64,000 bases of DNA from an uncultured Parasphingopyxis sp. (GCA_947259005.1 CAMYKP010000006.1:620001-684000), one strand, 5' to 3'; positions 17,444 to 27,163 are shown, numbered from the stretch's first letter. Program-made: numbers and translations. The notes: generated by a model not told the origin, from the sequence alone.

Positions 17444-18091
17444 ATGCGTAAAATCGGCACGGCAATTGCCGGACTGGCAGCATTGGTGGGCAGTGCGGTT
17501 TCATCACCAGCTTCGGCGCAGATATTCTTCTTTCCTCCTGAACATCAGGGCCAACCGGTAACCGGTGCCGAACCGGGCTTGTTCACACCCGCGCTTGTCG
17601 GTGGCCAACCAGCCGATATACAGGCCAATCTCATCTGGAACCTGCGTTCAAGCCTCAATGTTGCTGCGCTTAACTGCCAGTTCTGGCCCTCGATCATGTC
17701 GGTCGACAACTACAATGCCATTTTGACGCATCACGCGGACGAATTGAATGCGGCCTATGAAGGCCTGAAAGCCTATTTCCGGCGCACAGCCGGGCGCAAT
17801 TGGCAGTCCGCGATGGATGAATACACGACCAGCATGTATCAAAGCTATATCCGCGTGGGCTCCCAGCGCAGCTTCTGTACCGCCGCAGCAGAAACCGCTC
17901 GCGATGCCCTGGCGCGCCCCAAGGGGCAGCTTCACCTGACAGCGCAGGCTCGAATGCGCCAGATGCGCAACAGCCTGGTATCCTACGCCGATGCGACCAT
18001 GCCCTACCACCAGCCAGTGCCCTTGCCGCCGATGTTGTGGCTTGATGAACGATGCTGGCGGAATAGCAGCTACAATACGCGACGCTGCTAA
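17444..18091 (+). CDS. Exported protein of unknown function
   Basis: A 215-residue protein with a signal peptide (MRKIGTAIAGLAALVGSAVSSPASAQ, cleavage after Ala25 or so). The mature part begins with a run of aromatic residues (IFFFPP), has conserved-looking cysteines (LNCQFWP, SFCTAAAE, ERCWRN, TRRC) that could form disulfides in the periplasm, and a helical centre. No domain is recognised. The ATG follows AGGGAGAGTG. It ends 38 bases before the KpsC-like gene on the same strand, but nothing in it suggests a polysaccharide role. Confidence 0.7.
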   Translation: MRKIGTAIAGLAALVGSAVSSPASAQIFFFPPEHQGQPVTGAEPGLFTPALVGGQPADIQANLIWNLRSSLNVAALNCQFWPSIMSVDNYNAILTHHADELNAAYEGLKAYFRRTAGRNWQSAMDEYTTSMYQSYIRVGSQRSFCTAAAETARDALARPKGQLHLTAQARMRQMRNSLVSYADATMPYHQPVPLPPMLWLDERCWRNSSYNTRRC

Positions 18092-18129
18092 CCTTGCCAA
18101 AATCGCGGGGGGCTTCCATCTCGGCCCCA

Positions 18130-20193
18130 ATGGCTGACACACTTCATCATCGCATTGCCGCGCGCCACCTTCTCGTTCCGGGATATGGCGTCGGCAATGT
18201 TCCTCATCTGGCTTCCTTCCTGCCAGAAGTTGAACGCGTAGACCGCCGCCAATTCGTATCCTCCAACACTGACGCCGTCGCAGGATGGGGCTTCAAACCG
18301 ACCGCTAAACGCGCCCGTGCGATCGCCGCCCAGAAAAACCTGCCCTATATCGCACTCGAAGACGGATTCTTGCGATCCGTCGGCCTTGGCGAGGCCGGAG
18401 CCCCGCCGCTAAGCATGGTCGCCGACGATATCGGCATTTATTATGACGCACGCTCTCCTTCGCGGATCGAAACTTTGCTGGAGGACGGCGGCTGGCGATC
18501 CCCGGAACTGATCGCCCGTGCCGAAACCGCAATGCGGCAGATCGCCGAATATGGCCTGAGTAAAACCAATGCCGCACCGCGGCTGGATCATCGAGCCCTG
18601 CAAGCCGCGAAAAAGCGGCGCGTTCTCGTGGTCGATCAAACCCTAGGCGATGTTTCGATAGAGGGCGGGCTCGCTGACACCCAGCGTTTCGCAAAAATGC
18701 TCGAAGTCGCGAAACGTGATGAATCGGACGCGGAAATTATTGTTCGCCGCCATCCGGCCGTCGCCGCGGGCCTGAAGAAGGGCTGTATTCCAGATGACGC
18801 CCTGAGTGGCGTGACCCTGCTCGACAGCGAGGGCCGTGCTGCGGATATCCTCAAGCAGGTTGATGCCGTTTACTGCGTCACAAGCCTGATGGGGTTTGAG
18901 GCGCTAATGCTCAGCAAACCCGTTCGCTGTTTCGGGATGCCCTTCTATGCGGGATGGGGCGCGACGCGGGATGAAGTGCGGTGCGAACGCCGCACAGCCA
19001 AACGTACGACAGAGGAAATATTCGCCGCCGGCTATATCCTCTATTCGCGCTATGTCGATCCGATTGGCGGCCAGCCGACAACACTCGAGGCAACAATCGA
19101 AAGGCTCCGCAACTGGCGCCGCGTGGCGGACCGCAATTCCGGGCATTTCGCCGCTATCGGTTTCACGCCCTGGAAACGGGCTGCCGTACGCAATATGCTC
19201 TCGGGACCGCGCAACAGTGTGCGCTTCCACCGATCCGTCGAGAAAGCGGAAAAGGATGCGCGCGCGCATGCGGGCAAGCTCCTCATCTGGTCCGGCAAGG
19301 AAGATCCCGAAAGGCGTGAACAGCTTGGTCGCGCTGCGGTGCCGGTCTGGCGGATGGAGGACGGGTTCCTGCGGTCACGCGGGCTGGGCTCGGACTTCCA
19401 CCTCCCCGCCTCCATCGTCATCGACGATCGCGGGATGTATTTTGATCGTCACAGCAATTCCCGGCTCGAGGCTATTCTTGAAAATACGGAATTCAGTGCG
19501 GAGTTGATCGAGCGTGCTGCGCAGCTGCGCGAAAAACTCGTTTCGGCCAAGATCAGCAAATATAATGTTGGCGGTGCGGCCGAGATCGATCCACCCGCGG
19601 GGAAACAGGCGATCCTGGTTGTCGGACAGGTCGAGGATGACCGGTCAATCGAGCGCGGTACGGCCGATATCAAAACCAATCTCGGGCTGCTCAAAGCTGT
19701 CCACACCGATCATCCCGATGCCTATATCGTCTACAAACCGCATCCCGACGTTGAAACGGGAAACCGGAAAGGCCGAATTCCGGTCGACGAATGTAATCGC
19801 CTTGCCGACCAGGTCGTCAGCGGGGCGAATATCGATGCCTGTATTGCCGCCTGTGACAGCCTCGCCACGATGACTTCGCTAGCCGGATTCGAGGCACTGA
19901 TGCGCGGCAAGACCGTGATGACCTATGGCGGCCCCTTCTATGCAGGGTGGGGACTTACAGAAGACAGGCTCAGTTTTGAACGACGAACCAGCAAGCTTTC
20001 CCTTGATGCGCTCGTTGCCGGCACGCTGATCCTCTATCCGCGCTATATTCATCCGCCGACACGCCTCCCCTGCACTCCGGAAGAGATTGTCGACTGGCTG
20101 AGCAGCGACGCCCCAGCCCCCGGCCATAAGCGCCTGCGCTGGTTCCGCGCGCTGTGGGCCAGCATCAGCGGGGCTAAGCCGGTTCGCTATTAG
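18130..20193 (+). CDS. KpsC-like capsular polysaccharide beta-Kdo transferase (two-domain)
   Basis: A 687-residue protein made of two homologous halves. EDGFLRS with a following PPxSxVxDDxGxYxDxxSxSR pattern occurs at residue 77 and again at residue 410, and each half ends in a GFEALMLSKPVR / GFEALMRGKTVM block with an FYAGWGxT motif. This is the architecture of KpsC, whose two glycosyltransferase domains add alternating beta-Kdo units to lyso-phosphatidylglycerol as the anchor of group 2 capsules. No kpsS or kps transport gene is adjacent. An ATG at 18130 is preferred over a TTG 36 bases upstream. It is probably cytoplasmic or membrane-peripheral. Confidence 0.88.
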   Translation: MADTLHHRIAARHLLVPGYGVGNVPHLASFLPEVERVDRRQFVSSNTDAVAGWGFKPTAKRARAIAAQKNLPYIALEDGFLRSVGLGEAGAPPLSMVADDIGIYYDARSPSRIETLLEDGGWRSPELIARAETAMRQIAEYGLSKTNAAPRLDHRALQAAKKRRVLVVDQTLGDVSIEGGLADTQRFAKMLEVAKRDESDAEIIVRRHPAVAAGLKKGCIPDDALSGVTLLDSEGRAADILKQVDAVYCVTSLMGFEALMLSKPVRCFGMPFYAGWGATRDEVRCERRTAKRTTEEIFAAGYILYSRYVDPIGGQPTTLEATIERLRNWRRVADRNSGHFAAIGFTPWKRAAVRNMLSGPRNSVRFHRSVEKAEKDARAHAGKLLIWSGKEDPERREQLGRAAVPVWRMEDGFLRSRGLGSDFHLPASIVIDDRGMYFDRHSNSRLEAILENTEFSAELIERAAQLREKLVSAKISKYNVGGAAEIDPPAGKQAILVVGQVEDDRSIERGTADIKTNLGLLKAVHTDHPDAYIVYKPHPDVETGNRKGRIPVDECNRLADQVVSGANIDACIAACDSLATMTSLAGFEALMRGKTVMTYGGPFYAGWGLTEDRLSFERRTSKLSLDALVAGTLILYPRYIHPPTRLPCTPEEIVDWLSSDAPAPGHKRLRWFRALWASISGAKPVRY

Positions 20194-20197
20194 CCCT

Positions 20198-20830
20198 TTA
20201 GGGAATCCCGAGCATTTTATGGGTCTGTAGCGTAAGCCGCCATTGCGGATGGGCGCGGACATAGTCCATCGCGGCCGCCATCGCGGCATCCCCATCTTCG
20301 CAATCCATGGGCTGGATCAGGAAGTTGGAGAAATCCCACCCGGCAAGTTCCGCCGGATCAATGCCAAGCTGTGGCCAGACCAGTTTCAGTTCGTCGCCAG
20401 ACCGCTGAACGACCTCGCTCCCGGCCTTGGGGCTGACACACAACCAGTCGATCCCATCGGGTGCAACGATCGTACCATTGCTCTCAACCGCAATCTCGAA
20501 GCCGGCGTCGTGCAGCGCATCGGTCAACGCAGTATCGAGCTGCAGAAGCGGCTCGCCACCTGTGCATACGATGTAGGCATGATCGCGATCATCGCCCCAC
20601 AACTCGCCCGCCTTGGCTGCAACGGCCATCGCATCCGCATAGCGCGCGCCATTCTCGCCGTCCGTTCCGACAAAATCCGTGTCGCAGAACTGGCAAACTG
20701 CCATCGCGCGATCCTGCTCCCGCCCGGTCCATAAATTGCATCCGGCAAAGCGCAGGAACACCGCACGACGACCCGCCTGTACTCCCTCCCCCTGCAGGGT
20801 CAGGAACATCTCCTTGACGGCGTAGCTCAT
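20198..20830 (-). CDS. queE: 7-carboxy-7-deazaguanine synthase
   Basis: A 210-residue radical-SAM enzyme that converts CPH4 to CDG in the synthesis of queuosine. The cluster ligands are Cys31, Cys46 and Cys49 in a CX14CX2C arrangement rather than CX3CX2C; this variant is known in QueE of the Burkholderia type. A GGEPLLQ block binds SAM. Its start overlaps the queC stop by 4 bases (ATGA), so the pair is coupled. queD is not in the window. It converges with the KpsC-like gene, 4 bases apart. Confidence 0.94.
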   Translation of the reverse strand: MSYAVKEMFLTLQGEGVQAGRRAVFLRFAGCNLWTGREQDRAMAVCQFCDTDFVGTDGENGARYADAMAVAAKAGELWGDDRDHAYIVCTGGEPLLQLDTALTDALHDAGFEIAVESNGTIVAPDGIDWLCVSPKAGSEVVQRSGDELKLVWPQLGIDPAELAGWDFSNFLIQPMDCEDGDAAMAAAMDYVRAHPQWRLTLQTHKMLGIP

Positions 20831-21519
20831 GGCGTTGTGGCGTAGACGGTGGGATCGGCGAGTCCGGCCTCCGCAAACCCTTTGGATCTCAGGCGGCAAC
20901 TGTCGCACAATCCGCAATGTTTATGATCCGGCGTCGGATCGTAACAGGACCAGCTCATTCCGGCATCAAGGCCAAGCCGCGCCGCCTCTGCCGCGATATC
21001 GGCCTTGCTCATATGCAGCAACGGCGTGTGAATAGAAAATCGATCGCCTTCGACGCCCGCCTTTGTCGCGAGATTCGCCATCGTCTCGAAGCTCTCGATG
21101 AAATCGGGACGGCAATCGGGATAACCCGAATAATCGAGCGCATTAACCCCGATGAAAATGTCCCGTGCGTTCGCCGCTTCGGCCCAGCCAAGGCATAGCG
21201 ACAGGAAGATCGTATTGCGTGCCGGGACATAGGTTACCGGGATATCGTCACCGACCCCGGTTTTCGGAACATCGATATCCGCCGTGAGCGCGGACCCTCC
21301 GAACTTCGAAAGATCGAGCGGCATGACGATATGGCGTTCTACTTCCAGCGCGGCAGCGACCTTGGCAGCCGCTTCCAGCTCGATGCGGTGGCGTTGGTTA
21401 TAATCTATGGTCAGCGCGAGCAGCCGGTAGCCGGCCTCACGCGCCAGCCCGCCCGTGACCATGGAGTCGAGCCCGCCTGAAAGTAGCAGCACCGCATATT
21501 TGTGAGTGTCTTGAACCAT
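20827..21519 (-). CDS. queC: 7-cyano-7-deazaguanine synthase
   Basis: A 230-residue ATP-dependent enzyme turning CDG into preQ0. The PP-loop SGGLDS lies at 14-19, and the zinc-binding cysteines are near the C-terminus in SWSCYDPTPDHKHCGLCDSC. VPARNTIFLSL and GVNALDYSGYPDCRP blocks are conserved. The start follows MVQDTHKYAV; the in-frame extension upstream is not supported by a ribosome-binding site. First gene of queC-queE. Confidence 0.95.
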   Translation of the reverse strand: MVQDTHKYAVLLLSGGLDSMVTGGLAREAGYRLLALTIDYNQRHRIELEAAAKVAAALEVERHIVMPLDLSKFGGSALTADIDVPKTGVGDDIPVTYVPARNTIFLSLCLGWAEAANARDIFIGVNALDYSGYPDCRPDFIESFETMANLATKAGVEGDRFSIHTPLLHMSKADIAAEAARLGLDAGMSWSCYDPTPDHKHCGLCDSCRLRSKGFAEAGLADPTVYATTP

Positions 21520-21564
21520 CGGCGACGCAGCTATGCCCGCAAGCGGGCCGGTGCAACCTTTGCC

Positions 21565-21592
21565 GGAAATAAAAGACCGCCCCGAAGGACGG
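21565..21592 (-). terminator. Probable intrinsic terminator (minus strand)
   Basis: On the minus strand a CCGTCC/GGGCGG hairpin with one mismatch and a tight loop (21577-21592) is followed by CTTTTATTTC. It would end transcripts from the exported-protein gene that stops at 21706, before queC begins at 21519. Confidence 0.5.
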
Positions 21593-21705
21593 CCAGGATT
21601 GGACCACAAGGTCCGCTAGGGAGGAAGAAGTGCCCGATGAAAGGCACGGCCAGAGTGTTAAACAAATATGGTAAACAGCCGGTTAACGACCAGGAGAATG
21701 CTTTG

Positions 21706-22110
21706 TCAGCACTCGCCGGTGCGGCGGGCTTCATAGACATTGTGAAATGGGCGGCCTCCCTCGATCCCCTGGGTATCGATGCGGGCCAGTCGCGACGTTT
21801 CGACACTGACGGTCGTCTGCCCCCAACCTGCACCCGGACATTCATAGCGAATGGTCACCGAGCGGCTGTCATCGCTCAAAACCCGGCGCGGACAGGCGAG
21901 TCCAGCATGATGTATTTGAATCAGGCGTGCCGTATTTCGTACGCAGATGCGTTCTGGCGAACGCGCAGATCGTCCCACATCGCGCAACTCCCAGGCGCCA
22001 GTTTGCAGTCCGGCCAGTGCAGCAGGGGCCTGTGCGATGCCGGGTGTCGCCAGCAAGAATATTGCTGCTGCTCCCATCAGGGTTGGCTTGGACCGGAAAA
22101 TATCGCGCAT
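21706..22110 (-). CDS. Small exported protein, unknown (DUF3617-like appearance)
   Basis: A 134-residue protein with a signal peptide (SKPTLMGAAAIFLLATPGIAQA, cleavage near residue 28). The mature part has GAWELRD, a CVRN/CPRR/CPG cysteine set and a final YEARRTGEC. A short secreted protein with a W-E-L-R opening and cysteines resembles DUF3617-type proteins of sphingomonads, but I cannot be certain. GGGAG five bases before the ATG supports the start. Function unknown. Confidence 0.6.
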   Translation of the reverse strand: MRDIFRSKPTLMGAAAIFLLATPGIAQAPAALAGLQTGAWELRDVGRSARSPERICVRNTARLIQIHHAGLACPRRVLSDDSRSVTIRYECPGAGWGQTTVSVETSRLARIDTQGIEGGRPFHNVYEARRTGEC

Positions 22111-22202
22111 GGTCACTCCCATAGCTGGCGGTACTAGTCCGCCATCTGGGCCAATTTGTAACCAAATTAAGGTGAACCCGCGCTGAAACAGCCTATTTTT
22201 TA

Positions 22203-23099
22203 TTAAAGATCAGTAACTTCTATAGGAAAACTCTTGGCGCAAAACTCGCAATTCACGCGAATAACTCCGTCGGAATCGGCCATGTCGGCATGTTCCTCGG
22301 CACTGAACTGGCCAATAACCTGGCGGATATGCGCCGGATCGCACCGACACCCCTTGGTCAAGGAAGTTCCCGGAAGTACACGGATTTCGCCTTCATCATG
22401 AAATAAGCGCCAGATTATCGCCTCAAGCTCCAGTGCGGGATCGGTGAGTTCTTCATCTGTCACCGTTTCAGCCAGCACATGAACATGTTCCCATTCGGGG
22501 TGATCGAGCCGGACATGAAGCCGTTCCCGTCCCTCTTCGCCTTCGGCTAGATGCTGGAGAAGCAATCCACCGGCAATCCAGTTGCCATCCGCATCCTTGT
22601 TCACGGCAATGCGCAACAGGCTGGGGATTTGCTCGGACTGGACGAAATAATGCTCGGCAGCCTCGGCAAGCGAGCCGCCTTCAAGCGGCACGATGCCCTG
22701 ATAGCGTTCGCCGGTCAGCGCCTGATCGAAGGTTATAGCCAGATACCCCTGCCCAAATAGCGCGAACAGGGATGGATCTGCCGGGGCCTCGGCAAAACGG
22801 TCCACATCGTAGCGGAGATAGCCGCGCAGCTCGCCTGCCTTATAATCCACCACCAGCAGCTCAACGACGCCATTTTGCGTCTGCGCCTGGATTGTCAGCT
22901 GTCCGCCTGCATCTTTCAGTGTCGAGCCGAATAGTGCGGAAAGGATCAAAGCTTCCCCAAGCAGTTTCGCCAGCGGGTCAGGATAGGCATGGGATTCGAG
23001 CACGTTGCCCAGCAATGGACCGAGCCTCACAATCCGGCCACGCGCGTTGCGGCCCGGAATCGAAAAACCGAGCGAACTGTCCATCAATGGCGCCGTCAT
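22203..23099 (-). CDS. hslO: Redox-regulated holdase chaperone Hsp33
   Basis: A 298-residue chaperone. The C-terminal zinc switch is intact: GCRCDPAHI with Cys251 and Cys253, and CEFC with Cys284 and Cys287, giving CXC-X30-CXXC. Oxidation of these cysteines releases zinc and activates holding of unfolded proteins. The N-terminal domain has the usual PLLGNVL...[19 protein letters not shown] block. The ATG overlaps the argF stop (ATGA), so it is the third gene of argD-argF-hslO. Confidence 0.96.
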   Translation of the reverse strand: MTAPLMDSSLGFSIPGRNARGRIVRLGPLLGNVLESHAYPDPLAKLLGEALILSALFGSTLKDAGGQLTIQAQTQNGVVELLVVDYKAGELRGYLRYDVDRFAEAPADPSLFALFGQGYLAITFDQALTGERYQGIVPLEGGSLAEAAEHYFVQSEQIPSLLRIAVNKDADGNWIAGGLLLQHLAEGEEGRERLHVRLDHPEWEHVHVLAETVTDEELTDPALELEAIIWRLFHDEGEIRVLPGTSLTKGCRCDPAHIRQVIGQFSAEEHADMADSDGVIRVNCEFCAKSFPIEVTDL

Positions 23100-24025
23100 C
23101 CGATCTGGCCGAAGCACCAGCGCAGAATCGCTTTTTGGGCATGAAGGCGATTTTCAGCCTCATCCCAGATAGCGGACTGCGGACCATCGATCACCGCAGA
23201 GGTTACTTCTTCGCCGCGATGGGCAGGCAGGCAGTGAAGGAATACGGCATCCTTCTTCGCACCGGACATCAACTGCTCAGTCACCTGATACGGTTCGAGT
23301 GCGGCAAGTTTCGCATCACCGCCCTTTTGTCCCATCGATATCCAGGTATCCGTTACGACTACATCGGCACCTTCCACAGCGGCCCTCGGATCCAACGTGA
23401 TATCTACGGTGCCGCCCCGTTCACGCGCGGCGGTTACGATATCGGAGGGTGGTAACAGGCTTTCGGGACAGGCGATCGCGACATCGAATTTGAGCAGGCT
23501 TCCTGCTTCGATGATCGAAGTAAGAACATTGTTGCCGTCCCCGAGCCATGCCCATTTCGTACCGGCCAGCCGGTTGAGCCGCTCCAGAACGGTCAGAATG
23601 TCAGCCATGATCTGGCAGGGATGCGACCGATCGGTCAGCCCATTGATAACCGGCACACTCGCATATTCCGCCATCTCGTTGAGTTTCTCATGATCGTCCG
23701 TCCGAATCATGATCGCATCGACATAGCGAGATAGCACGCGAGCCGTATCGGCCACGGTCTCGCCCCGGCCAAGCTGCATCGTTCCCGAGTCCAGCACCAT
23801 CGAAGATCCGCCCAGCTGGCGGATCGCCATGTCGAACGATGTCCGTGTACGCGTCGAATTCTTCTCGAAAATCATCGCTAGGACATGCCCGGCAAGCGGG
23901 GCGTGATCGTCCACCGTCCCTTTGGGTTTGTCCTTGCGCGCCGCCTTGGCCGTCAACGCATCGTCGAGGATCGCGGCGAGCGCATTTCCGTCCAGATCGG
24001 CAAGGTCAAGAAAATGCCGGGTCAT
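23096..24025 (-). CDS. argF: Ornithine carbamoyltransferase
   Basis: A 309-residue enzyme joining ornithine and carbamoyl phosphate to citrulline in arginine synthesis. The carbamoyl-phosphate loop STRTRTSFD lies near residue 56, HPCQIMAD follows near 137, and the ornithine-binding [11 protein letters not shown] lies near 265. It is full length. The start overlaps the argD stop by 4 bases, and its own stop overlaps the hslO start, so three genes are translationally linked. Confidence 0.96.
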   Translation of the reverse strand: MTRHFLDLADLDGNALAAILDDALTAKAARKDKPKGTVDDHAPLAGHVLAMIFEKNSTRTRTSFDMAIRQLGGSSMVLDSGTMQLGRGETVADTARVLSRYVDAIMIRTDDHEKLNEMAEYASVPVINGLTDRSHPCQIMADILTVLERLNRLAGTKWAWLGDGNNVLTSIIEAGSLLKFDVAIACPESLLPPSDIVTAARERGGTVDITLDPRAAVEGADVVVTDTWISMGQKGGDAKLAALEPYQVTEQLMSGAKKDAVFLHCLPAHRGEEVTSAVIDGPQSAIWDEAENRLHAQKAILRWCFGQIG

Positions 24026-25206
24026 GCTTCGGGCACCTCATAGTCCCGGGCAGCCGAGGAAAGCAGTTCGATAAACTCGTTGATGTGGCTTTCCTCGATA
24101 TTGAGCGGTGGCAGCACGCGCACGACATCATCGGCAGCGGCAACCAGCAACAAGCCCTTGCTGCGCAGATAGGGAACGAACGGTTTGCTATCGACCTTCA
24201 TCTTGATGCCCAGCATCAAGCCACGTCCACGCACACCCTCGAACAAATGATCGTGGTTGGGCAGCATCTGCTCAAGCGCCTGACGGAGCCGGTCGCCCAT
24301 CGCTTTGACGTGATCGAAAAATCCGTCTTCGAGGATCACGTCCAGCACGGCCTCACCAGCCGCCATTGCGAGCGGCCCGCCGCCATAGGTGGAACCGTGG
24401 GTTCCCACGACCATGCCCGATGCGGCCTCTTCCGTTGCCAGACAGGCGCCAAGCGGGAAACCGCCGCCAATGCCTTTGGCCGAAGCCAGAATGTCAGGTT
24501 CGATGCCATATTGCTCATAGGCGAAGAAGCTACCGGTGCGGCCATAACCGCACTGCACTTCGTCAAGGACGAGCATCAGCCCATTGGCGTCGCAAAGCTC
24601 TCGCAGACCCTGCATGAACTCCTGGCTTGCAGGGCGGATACCGCCCTCGCCCTGCACGGGTTCGACTAGAAAACCCGCCGTTGTCTTGTCGATTGCCGCT
24701 TCCGCAGCGTCGAGATTATCGAATTCAACCGTCTCGAAACCCGGCAGTACCGGCTCGAACCCGCCCGTCATCTTCTCGGAACCGGCCGCGCTGATCGTTG
24801 CCATGGTGCGGCCGTGAAAGGCGGAGGAAAAGGTGATCAGTTTCTTCCGCTCCGGCGCGCCGTTCGCATGGTGATAGCGGCGTGCCGTCTTGATTGCGCA
24901 TTCCACCGCCTCGGCGCCCGAATTGGTGAAGAAGACGGTATCGGCAAAGCTGTTGTCGCAGATGCGCTGGGCGAGATGTTCACCCTGCGGCGAGCCATAC
25001 ATGTTCGAGACATGGACCAATTTCGCCGCCTGGTCCTGAATTGCCTTTGTGAGATGCGGATGACTGTGACCGAGCAAATTTACGGCGATACCACTCGCGA
25101 AATCGAGATAGCGCTCGCCCTCTTCGCCGAACAGATAGGCACCCTCGCCGCGCACCGGGCGAACCGGGCTGCGAGGATAGACAGGCATTAGCGGCGTAAT
25201 TGTCAT
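24022..25206 (-). CDS. argD: Acetylornithine/succinyldiaminopimelate aminotransferase
   Basis: A 394-residue class III PLP aminotransferase. Motifs include [18 protein letters not shown], the AFHGRT block, [21 protein letters not shown] and the PLP lysine in [13 protein letters not shown]. It makes N-acetylornithine in arginine synthesis and usually serves lysine synthesis as well. The start after GGAGCAT could be either of two adjacent ATGs (25209 or 25206). A minus-strand terminator lies just upstream, separating it from the ABC permease gene. Confidence 0.94.
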   Translation of the reverse strand: MTITPLMPVYPRSPVRPVRGEGAYLFGEEGERYLDFASGIAVNLLGHSHPHLTKAIQDQAAKLVHVSNMYGSPQGEHLAQRICDNSFADTVFFTNSGAEAVECAIKTARRYHHANGAPERKKLITFSSAFHGRTMATISAAGSEKMTGGFEPVLPGFETVEFDNLDAAEAAIDKTTAGFLVEPVQGEGGIRPASQEFMQGLRELCDANGLMLVLDEVQCGYGRTGSFFAYEQYGIEPDILASAKGIGGGFPLGACLATEEAASGMVVGTHGSTYGGGPLAMAAGEAVLDVILEDGFFDHVKAMGDRLRQALEQMLPNHDHLFEGVRGRGLMLGIKMKVDSKPFVPYLRSKGLLLVAAADDVVRVLPPLNIEESHINEFIELLSSAARDYEVPEA

Positions 25207-25228
25207 CATATGCTCCAGTCGACACTGC

Positions 25229-25257
25229 AAAAGCAAAAGGCGGCCCCGATGGCCGCC
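25229..25257 (-). terminator. Intrinsic terminator downstream of ABC permease gene
   Basis: On the minus strand a perfect GGCGGCC/GGCCGCC 7-bp stem (25239-25257) with a 5-base loop is followed by TTTTGCTTTT. It ends the transcript of the permease gene just before argD. Confidence 0.8.
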
Positions 25258-25314
25258 AATCGGGCTTTCTTATACTGGGGATCAGCGGTGCCCGTCAAAT
25301 GACAGCCCGTTAGG

Positions 25315-26169
25315 TCAGCTCTTAATTTTCCAGCCTCGCACGAGCAGCCGGTAACAAAGCGCACAGAGGAACGCGTTGATAGCGAGCACCACGATCACGC
25401 CGGTCACCAGATTGGAATCCGAGGCCCCGATAAAGCCGTAACGAAAGCCTGAAATAACATAGAAAAACGGGTTGAACGCACTGATCGACTGGAAGATCGG
25501 ATCCAGCCGTTCGATCGTATAAAAGGTCCCTGAAAGCAGGGCCAGCGGCGCGACGACGAAATTGGTCACCGCTGCGGCATGGTCGAATTTTTCAGCCCAG
25601 ATCGAGGTCAGCACGCCAAACAGGCCCAGCATGGCCGATCCCATCAGCCCGAAATAGGCAATGGCCCAGAAATGGTCCGGCGACACATCGATGCCCCAAA
25701 GCCACATTGCGGCCCAGACTGTTGTCCCGACGCATACGGCGCGGGTCATCGCCCCGCCGACCAGCGCCAGGAGCACTTCGAGGCTCGATAGAGGCGGCAT
25801 CAGATAGTCGACGATCGTGCCCTGGATCTTGCCCACCAGCAGGGAGAAACTGGCATTGGCAAAAGCATTCTGGATCATGCCCATGGCGATCAGGCCGGGC
25901 GCAAGGAAATTGTTAAACGGAACGCCCAAAACCTCACGCCCACCGCGTCCCAGGGCCACGGTAAAGATCACCAGAAACAGCAATGTCGTGATCGCCGGCG
26001 CCCATACGGTTTGCAGTTGCACCTTGAAGAAACGGCGAACCTCCTTAATGTAGAGAGTTCGCAATCCAACCCAGTTGACGAAGGGGATAGCGGGTACGCC
26101 CATTTCGGGCAGTGTTCGGGTTTCCTGCTCGTTGATTTTTGGCGCGCGTGATTTTGGCTGGTCTGACAT
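25315..26169 (-). CDS. ABC-2 type transporter permease
   Basis: A 284-residue membrane protein with six hydrophobic segments, starting with a 50-residue cytoplasmic N-terminus. It has the ABC-2 pattern of an N-terminal amphipathic region (YIKEVRRFFKVQLQTVWAPAI), a central FLAPGLIAMGMIQNAF, and SGTFYTIERLDPIFQSISAFNPFFYVISGFRYGFIG before the last helix. This resembles YadH/NodJ/DrrB permeases that export lipids, polysaccharides or drugs. No ATPase subunit is adjacent, so the partner must be elsewhere. The upstream region is shared with the divergent gcrA gene. Confidence 0.88.
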   Translation of the reverse strand: MSDQPKSRAPKINEQETRTLPEMGVPAIPFVNWVGLRTLYIKEVRRFFKVQLQTVWAPAITTLLFLVIFTVALGRGGREVLGVPFNNFLAPGLIAMGMIQNAFANASFSLLVGKIQGTIVDYLMPPLSSLEVLLALVGGAMTRAVCVGTTVWAAMWLWGIDVSPDHFWAIAYFGLMGSAMLGLFGVLTSIWAEKFDHAAAVTNFVVAPLALLSGTFYTIERLDPIFQSISAFNPFFYVISGFRYGFIGASDSNLVTGVIVVLAINAFLCALCYRLLVRGWKIKS

Positions 26170-26240
26170 CGCCAAGGCGACTATCGGCTGCAGCGCAACC
26201 TCGCAAGCCAATTGGGGTTTAGAATGAAGAAGGAAATATA

Positions 26241-26894
26241 ATGGCCTGGACCGACGAACGCATCGACGACCTGAGAGCGATGTGGGAAAAAGGCATGACC
26301 GCCAGCCAGATCGCTGAGAGTCTGGGCGGCGTAAGCCGCAACGCGGTTATCGGCAAGGCGCACCGCCTTGGCCTGAAATCGCGGCCGTCCCCGGTAAAAG
26401 CCAAGGATGGCAAGGCCAAGAAGAAACCGGCGACCAAAGCGAAAGCGGCTCCCAAGACAAAGGCAGCGCCGAAACCCAAGGCAGCGCCTGCACCAAGGCC
26501 GGAACCCGTTCAGGCGAAACCCGCAGAACCGGTCGTCGCAGCGCCCGCGCCGCCTTCCGGCCCGCAATATCGCTCGATCGGCCCCGGCGGATTTACGCGC
26601 CAGTCTCCGGCAGACCAGCAACCCCTACCGCCAGCGCCACCGCGCCGCCTTGTCCCGGAAAAACTGGATCCGGAATATGAAGACAAGACGGGCCTGCTCG
26701 ATCTTACCGAGCGCGTGTGCAAATGGCCGATGGGCCATCCCGGCGAATCGGATTTTCATTTTTGCGGCGAAGCCGTGAATCCGGGCTTTCCCTATTGCGT
26801 CGAGCATTGCGGCCGCGCCTATCAGGCACAGCTGCCGCGCAAGGATCGCCGCCCTCCCCCGCCGCTGCCATTTGGCGGTCCGCGGGTTCGCTAA
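26241..26894 (+). CDS. gcrA: GcrA cell cycle regulator
   Basis: A 217-residue alphaproteobacterial transcription factor. The N-terminal helix-turn-helix is exact: MAWTDERIDDLRAMWEKGM, SASQIAxxLGGVSRNAVIGKAHRLGL. A lysine/alanine/proline-rich linker of about 100 residues follows, then a conserved C-terminal domain (CKWPMGHPG, FCGEAVNPGFPYCVEHC) that contacts sigma70. In Caulobacter it activates promoters carrying CcrM-methylated GANTC sites. AAGGAAATATA precedes the start. It is divergent from the ABC permease. Confidence 0.96.
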   Translation: MAWTDERIDDLRAMWEKGMTASQIAESLGGVSRNAVIGKAHRLGLKSRPSPVKAKDGKAKKKPATKAKAAPKTKAAPKPKAAPAPRPEPVQAKPAEPVVAAPAPPSGPQYRSIGPGGFTRQSPADQQPLPPAPPRRLVPEKLDPEYEDKTGLLDLTERVCKWPMGHPGESDFHFCGEAVNPGFPYCVEHCGRAYQAQLPRKDRRPPPPLPFGGPRVR

Positions 26895-26908
26895 GATCGT
26901 AACCGGCA

Positions 26909-27163
26909 ATGGCTCTCTATCTCATCTGGCATGAAGCGGATCGGGAGATAGAGCCGGAGCTGCTTCATGCGCTCGATCATTTTCCGCTCCAACCCGGGTT
27001 GCTGGTCGTCGACAGCGACCTCACCCGGTCCAAGCTCTATCACCAGGTGAAATGGGCCTTGCCCAACGACACGGCGTTGCTCTGCGCTCCGCTGAAAAAC
27101 GCGCCAAAATTCAAGGGAATGGAGTCCGGCGCATTTAACTGGGTGCGGGCACGAAGCGACTGA
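26909..27163 (+). CDS. Small hypothetical protein downstream of gcrA
   Basis: An 84-residue protein with no signal peptide or membrane segment. The sequence begins MALYLIWHEADREIEPELLHALD, has SDLTRSKLYHQVKWALPND in the middle and ends FKGMESGAFNWVRARSD. I recognise no domain. It starts 14 bases after gcrA, so it is probably co-transcribed with it. Coding character is good and it has no rival frame. Its stop lies 4 bases from the convergent CPBP gene. Confidence 0.65.
   Translation: MALYLIWHEADREIEPELLHALDHFPLQPGLLVVDSDLTRSKLYHQVKWALPNDTALLCAPLKNAPKFKGMESGAFNWVRARSD

Noticed and set aside
21520-21705. preQ1 riboswitch upstream of queC
   Set aside because: No C-rich aptamer core is visible; the hairpin there fits a terminator of the gene before it.
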